Below, one piece after another: positions 16,026 to 18,549 of a stretch of DNA of 18,549 nucleotides (position 1 is its first letter; every line of letters begins with the position of its first letter). The position numbers were made by a program, and so were the translations under genes. The notes beneath the pieces were generated by a model. That model was given only the letters and a program-made list of their open reading frames with translations, ran no database searches and was not told where the DNA came from. The DNA is from RGIG8709 sp045575975 (GTDB taxonomy: Bacteria; Bacillota; Clostridia; Monoglobales; Monoglobaceae), in assembly GCA_045575975.1 (NCBI GenBank), contig JAZNFO010000066.1, forward strand, positions 1-18,549. Direction: 5' to 3'.

Positions 16026-16874
16026 TTGCATACAAAATCTGCATATAACTCAAGCAATAACAGTGACAGAACTCTATATATAAACAGTTGTGGGAAGCGT
16101 ACTGTAAAAAGCACTCCAATAAACATAAACAGACCTCATGGCCGTTCTGACTATCTATTGGTTTATGTTATGCAAGGCCAAGCTCATTTCATTTTAAATT
16201 CAAAAAAAGAAACCTTAACTGCAGGACATTTCTTTTTGTTCAGGCCAAATCAGCCTCAGCTTTATAATTATTCTGCTGAAGATAAAACAGTTGTTTTCTG
16301 GCTCCACTTTTCAGGTACTGATGTGGAGAAAATCATTAGCACCTATAATCTTTATGGATCTATTTTTCGAACAGGGGTTCAACCGGAATTTGAAAGTTTT
16401 TTTACAATTATTATAAACGAAATACTTAATCAAAATGACAACTATCAAGATATAATTCAGAACCTTCTCAAAAATGTTTTTGCTCTTATATCAAGATATT
16501 CGCTTAGAAAACCCAAGAAAGTTTCCATAGATAATTTAAATATTTTTGGAAACAAAAGAGAAATTTATGATATTATAAATTATTTTGATAATCACTACAC
16601 AGAAAATATAAACATTAATGAATTCATAAATAACAAACTAAATGTAAGCCACTCATGGTTTATAAGAAGGTTTAAAACCGCAACACAAATGACACCAATT
16701 GAATACATAAATAATCTTCGTATTGAAAATGCAAAATCCCTTCTTGAAAATTCAAACTACAACATATCAGAAATAGCAAGTCTGGTTGGATATAACGACC
16801 CACTTTATTTCAGCCGTTATTTTAAGAAAAGAACAGGAATGTCACCTCTCAAATACCGTAAAACTTGTGTATAA
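16026..16874 (+). CDS. AraC-family transcriptional regulator
   Basis: 282 residues if translation begins at the TTG at 16026; the GTG at 16017 would add three. The N-terminal half (about 30-150) is a cupin-type sugar-sensing domain, with YLLVYVMQGQAHFIL and LTAGHFFLFRPNQPQLY. The C-terminal 90 residues carry the two AraC helix-turn-helix motifs: INEFINNKLNVSHSWFIRRFK, then ISEIASLVGYNDPLYFSRYF followed by KKRTGMSPLKYR. These regulators usually activate divergent sugar-use genes on binding a ligand. The gene is divergent from the polysaccharide operon, separated by 242 bases with promoters for both sides, so control of that operon is the likely role. The effector is unknown. A strong terminator follows immediately. 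Confidence 0.94.
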   Translation: MHTKSAYNSSNNSDRTLYINSCGKRTVKSTPININRPHGRSDYLLVYVMQGQAHFILNSKKETLTAGHFFLFRPNQPQLYNYSAEDKTVVFWLHFSGTDVEKIISTYNLYGSIFRTGVQPEFESFFTIIINEILNQNDNYQDIIQNLLKNVFALISRYSLRKPKKVSIDNLNIFGNKREIYDIINYFDNHYTENININEFINNKLNVSHSWFIRRFKTATQMTPIEYINNLRIENAKSLLENSNYNISEIASLVGYNDPLYFSRYFKKRTGMSPLKYRKTCV

Positions 16875-16900
16875 AAAATCCCGCCTAAAGGCGGGATTTT
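16875..16900. terminator. Bidirectional intrinsic terminator between converging genes
   Basis: AAAATCCCGCC (16875-16885) pairs perfectly with GGCGGGATTTT (16890-16900) around TAAA. T-rich ends in both directions let it stop the AraC transcript and the yqeG transcript, whose stop codon is at 16902. Confidence 0.92.
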
Positions 16901-16901
16901 A

Positions 16902-17381
16902 TCATTTAATTATTCTCTTCTCAAATTGTCTTTTAAAGGCAACAAATTTATCCTCTTTTTCAGAAATAGGGTTAACCAAAACAGAGTAAAGTCCTAATCT
17001 GTTTGCTCCCCAGACATCTGTAAAAATCTGGTCACCGATAAGTGCCGTCTCAAAGCTTTTAACTTTCATATTTTTCATTGCTATCCTGATAAAAAATGAA
17101 AGAGGTTTTAGTGCTCTCCATCTATAAGGTATATCAACCGACTTCATAAACAGGGAAACTCTTTCTTTATTGTTGTTAGACAACACATAAAGCCTAAAAT
17201 CCATATCAAAGAGCATTTTAAACAAAGCTTTGATTTTCTCGTCAGGCTCAGCTAATTCATATGGTGCAAGTGTGTTATCTATATCAAAAATCAAAGCTTT
17301 AATCCCTTTTTCTTTCAAGATATCATATTCTATATCGTAAACAGAATCATATATTTTGTCAGGAACAAATCTTTTTGTCAT
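16902..17381 (-). CDS. yqeG: YqeG-family HAD-type phosphatase
   Basis: 159 residues, normal length for the family. HAD motifs are complete: DIDNT with Asp33 and Asp35 (motif I), VLSNN with Ser68 (motif II), Lys92 in ALKPLSF (motif III), and IGDQIFTDVWGAN with Asp117 and Asp122 (motif IV). This is the class III, cap-less HAD type called YqeG in Bacillus. Its fungal and plant relatives (Gep4, PGPP1) dephosphorylate phosphatidylglycerophosphate, but the bacterial substrate is less certain. The start at 17381 has AAGGTG upstream. Only 9 bases separate it from the end of yqeY, so the two are probably co-transcribed. It shares the bidirectional terminator with the AraC gene. Confidence 0.94.
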   Translation of the reverse strand: MTKRFVPDKIYDSVYDIEYDILKEKGIKALIFDIDNTLAPYELAEPDEKIKALFKMLFDMDFRLYVLSNNNKERVSLFMKSVDIPYRWRALKPLSFFIRIAMKNMKVKSFETALIGDQIFTDVWGANRLGLYSVLVNPISEKEDKFVAFKRQFEKRIIK

Positions 17382-17390
17382 AACATCACC

Positions 17391-17834
17391 TTATGATAAA
17401 ATCTGTTTTACGATTTCGTTAATTCTTTTTCCGTCAGCTCTGCCTTTTGTCTCTGGCATAACTTTTCCCATAATCTTGCCCATATCCTTTATAGAAGTTG
17501 CTCCAACATCATTAATTGCTTTCTCAACTATTCCCTTTAGTTCTTCATCTGTAAGCTGAGCAGGAAGATAAGCAAGAAGAACTTCAATTTCTCTTTTTAT
17601 ATCCTCAATTAAATCATCTCTTCCGCTTTTTTCATATTCAGGCAAAACATCTTTTCTTTTTTTGAGTTCTTTGGCAATTATTTCAATAACTCCGTCTTCA
17701 TCAAGTTCTTTAAGATTATCCTTTTCAAACTGCAAAATAGCAGAGCGAACCATTTGAACAGTGTTTTTGCGAATAAGATCTTTTTCCTTCATTGCTGTTT
17801 TTAAATCAGCAGCTAAAACTTCCTTTAATGACAT
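17391..17834 (-). CDS. yqeY: GatB/YqeY domain-containing protein
   Basis: 147 residues from the ATG at 17834 (MSLKEVLAADLKTAMKEKD), with AAAGG nine bases upstream. This matches the usual YqeY length of about 148. An in-frame ATG at 17843 is against the ribosome site, and a longer frame further upstream crosses the rpsU terminator, so neither is favoured. Typical motifs: KNTVQMVRSAIL, ELKKRKDVLPEYEKSGRDDLI, EIEVLLAYLPAQLTDEEL, and MGKIMGKVMPETKGRADGKRINEIVKQIL. The domain resembles the tRNA-binding tail of the amidotransferase subunit GatB, but its role as a stand-alone protein is poorly defined. rpsU next to yqeY is a common arrangement in Bacillota. Confidence 0.95.
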   Translation of the reverse strand: MSLKEVLAADLKTAMKEKDLIRKNTVQMVRSAILQFEKDNLKELDEDGVIEIIAKELKKRKDVLPEYEKSGRDDLIEDIKREIEVLLAYLPAQLTDEELKGIVEKAINDVGATSIKDMGKIMGKVMPETKGRADGKRINEIVKQILS

Positions 17835-17850
17835 AAAATTCATCCTTTCT

Positions 17851-17882
17851 TTAAATAAAAAAGCTGCCTTAAAAGGCAGCTT
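17851..17882 (-). terminator. Intrinsic terminator after rpsU
   Basis: On the minus strand AAGCTGCC-TTTT-GGCAGCTT forms an 8-10 bp stem (17861-17882) followed by TTTTATTT (17851-17860). It lies 40 bases after the rpsU stop and just before yqeY, so it should end or attenuate rpsU transcripts. yqeY would then depend on read-through or its own promoter. Confidence 0.85.
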
Positions 17883-17922
17883 AATCACATAATTTACAAA
17901 ACTCAAATTAAACTAAGCAAAA

Positions 17923-18099
17923 TTATCTGAACTTGCGTTTTCTCGCAGCCTCCGATTTTTTCTTACGTCTAACACTTGGCTTCTCGTAATGTTCTCTTTT
18001 TCTAACTTCAGATAAAACACCTGCTTTAGCACAAGAACGCTTAAAACGACGAAGTGCACTATCAAGTGATTCATTATCTTTTACTCTGATTTCAGCCAT
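17923..18099 (-). CDS. rpsU: 30S ribosomal protein S21
   Basis: 58 residues from the ATG at 18099 (MAEIRVKDNESLDSALRRFKR). The rest is typical S21: CAKAGVLSEVRKREHYEKPS and a very basic tail ending in RKRKFR. S21 joins the small ribosomal subunit near the 3' end of 16S RNA and aids initiation. The start is fixed by family alignment and by a double GGAGGGAGGG site (18109-18118). An upstream in-frame start would begin within that site and is rejected. A strong promoter precedes it and a terminator follows, making it an independent short unit. Confidence 0.98.
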   Translation of the reverse strand: MAEIRVKDNESLDSALRRFKRSCAKAGVLSEVRKREHYEKPSVRRKKKSEAARKRKFR

Positions 18100-18108
18100 T
18101 AATAATTT

Positions 18109-18132
18109 CCCTCCCTCCAAAATGATTTTGGA
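18109..18132 (-). promoter_or_regulatory. Double ribosome site overlapped by a small hairpin in the rpsU leader
   Basis: The minus strand reads TCCAAAA-TCA-TTTTGGA (18132 to 18116), a perfect 7-bp stem whose 3' arm contains the first GGA of the GGAGGGAGGG site. The second GAGGG copy, nine bases from the ATG, stays free. The stem could tune S21 translation. Confidence 0.4.
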
Positions 18133-18182
18133 AATGTGGATTGTTCTTTTGTAAATACCAATCTAAAAAATACTACCATATC

Positions 18183-18211
18183 ATTATAACTATATTTTAT
18201 TATTATGTCAA
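18183..18211 (-). promoter_or_regulatory. Consensus sigma-A promoter of rpsU
   Basis: On the minus strand, TTGACA (18206-18211), a 17-base spacer and TATAAT (18183-18188) match the consensus perfectly. Transcription would begin near 18175, giving a leader of about 75 bases before the S21 start. Confidence 0.9.
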
Positions 18212-18229
18212 GCAATATTTATAAAAATT

Positions 18230-18549
18230 TTAATAATTTTTATTTTGCTCGGGCAAACAATAATAGGCTTCGCATCTGTATATAGGGTTTCCCTGTTCTG
18301 AAAACAAAGTTTCATATTCAGTCATAATATTCCCCTCATAATCACTCTTATGTAAATCAAGAGTAATGTTTTTAAGTCTGAGTCCATAATTTGAAAAAGA
18401 ATTCAAAGAAAACTCAAATAAACCCATATTATCTGTTTTAAAGAAAATTGCTCCGTCTTCAGACAAAATATTTTCGTATATTTTCAAGAAATTTTCATGA
18501 GTCAATCTTCTTTTCGCATGAGCCTTTTTCTTCCACGGATCACAGAAAT
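18230..18549 (-). CDS. trmB: tRNA (guanine-N7)-methyltransferase TrmB, C-terminal part
   Basis: The reading frame runs from the right edge to the stop at 18230, giving about 105 residues; the N-terminus with the SAM-binding site lies beyond the window. The visible start, FCDPWKKKAHAKRRLTHENFL, matches the TrmB signature DPWPKKRHxKRR, with Lys in place of the second Pro and Ala in place of Arg. It then continues through GAIFFKTDNMGLFEFSL and MTEYETLFSEQGNPIYRCE, both typical of the family. TrmB makes m7G46 in tRNA variable loops. No clear terminator is visible between it and the rpsU promoter. Confidence 0.93.
   Translation of the reverse strand, partial: FCDPWKKKAHAKRRLTHENFLKIYENILSEDGAIFFKTDNMGLFEFSLNSFSNYGLRLKNITLDLHKSDYEGNIMTEYETLFSEQGNPIYRCEAYYCLPEQNKNY

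Noticed and set aside
17835..17906. N-terminal extension of YqeY giving a 171-residue protein
   Set aside because: The extension reads through the rpsU terminator hairpin, has no ribosome site of its own and exceeds the normal family length; the ATG at 17834 has a well-placed AAAGG.
18100..18120. Seven-residue extension of S21 (MEGGKLL)
   Set aside because: It would encode the ribosome site itself, and S21 proteins begin at MAEIRV-like sequence.

Overview
The window looks like chromosome from a low-GC Gram-positive anaerobe of the Clostridia. The grounds are A/T-rich intergenic DNA, AGGAGG-type ribosome binding sites, an S-layer-homology (SLH) surface protein, a solute-binding lipoprotein with an LSAC lipobox, and rpsU next to yqeY. 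SLH and Ig-like modules on exported pectin-type enzymes recall pectinolytic gut Clostridia such as Monoglobus. That affiliation is inference, not something the sequence proves.

Bases 1-15783 are a run of nine minus-strand genes that reads as a Gram-positive polysaccharide-utilisation locus. In transcription order it encodes a cytoplasmic GH123/DUF4091-like glycosidase, a cytoplasmic SGNH esterase with a GxDLY N-terminal domain, two ABC sugar permeases (LplC/YtcP type and LplB/YteP type), a large solute-binding lipoprotein, a secreted protein of repeated beta-sandwich modules, a large secreted alpha/alpha-toroid enzyme with PL2-like catalytic residues, an SLH-anchored surface protein, and a second modular secreted protein cut by the window start. 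No transport ATPase is present, so a shared MsmX-type ATPase encoded elsewhere is expected.

A 361-bp gap (6669-7029) inside this run has no gene but is packed with inverted repeats. They include a 71-nt imperfect hairpin of about 29 pairs, a perfect 15-bp hairpin and a GNRA-capped stem. None has a terminator U-tract. It is the least explained part of the window.

An AraC-family regulator (16026-16874, plus strand) diverges from the locus across a 242-bp promoter region and probably controls it. A strong bidirectional terminator (16875-16900) separates it from converging housekeeping genes on the minus strand: a YqeG-family HAD phosphatase, the GatB/YqeY-domain protein, ribosomal protein S21 with a textbook sigma-A promoter, and the C-terminal part of TrmB, cut by the window end.

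Proposed working model (inference): surface proteins bind and cut a pectin-like or acetylated glycan outside the cell, the ABC system imports oligosaccharides, the cytoplasmic esterase and glycosidase finish them, and AraC senses a product.
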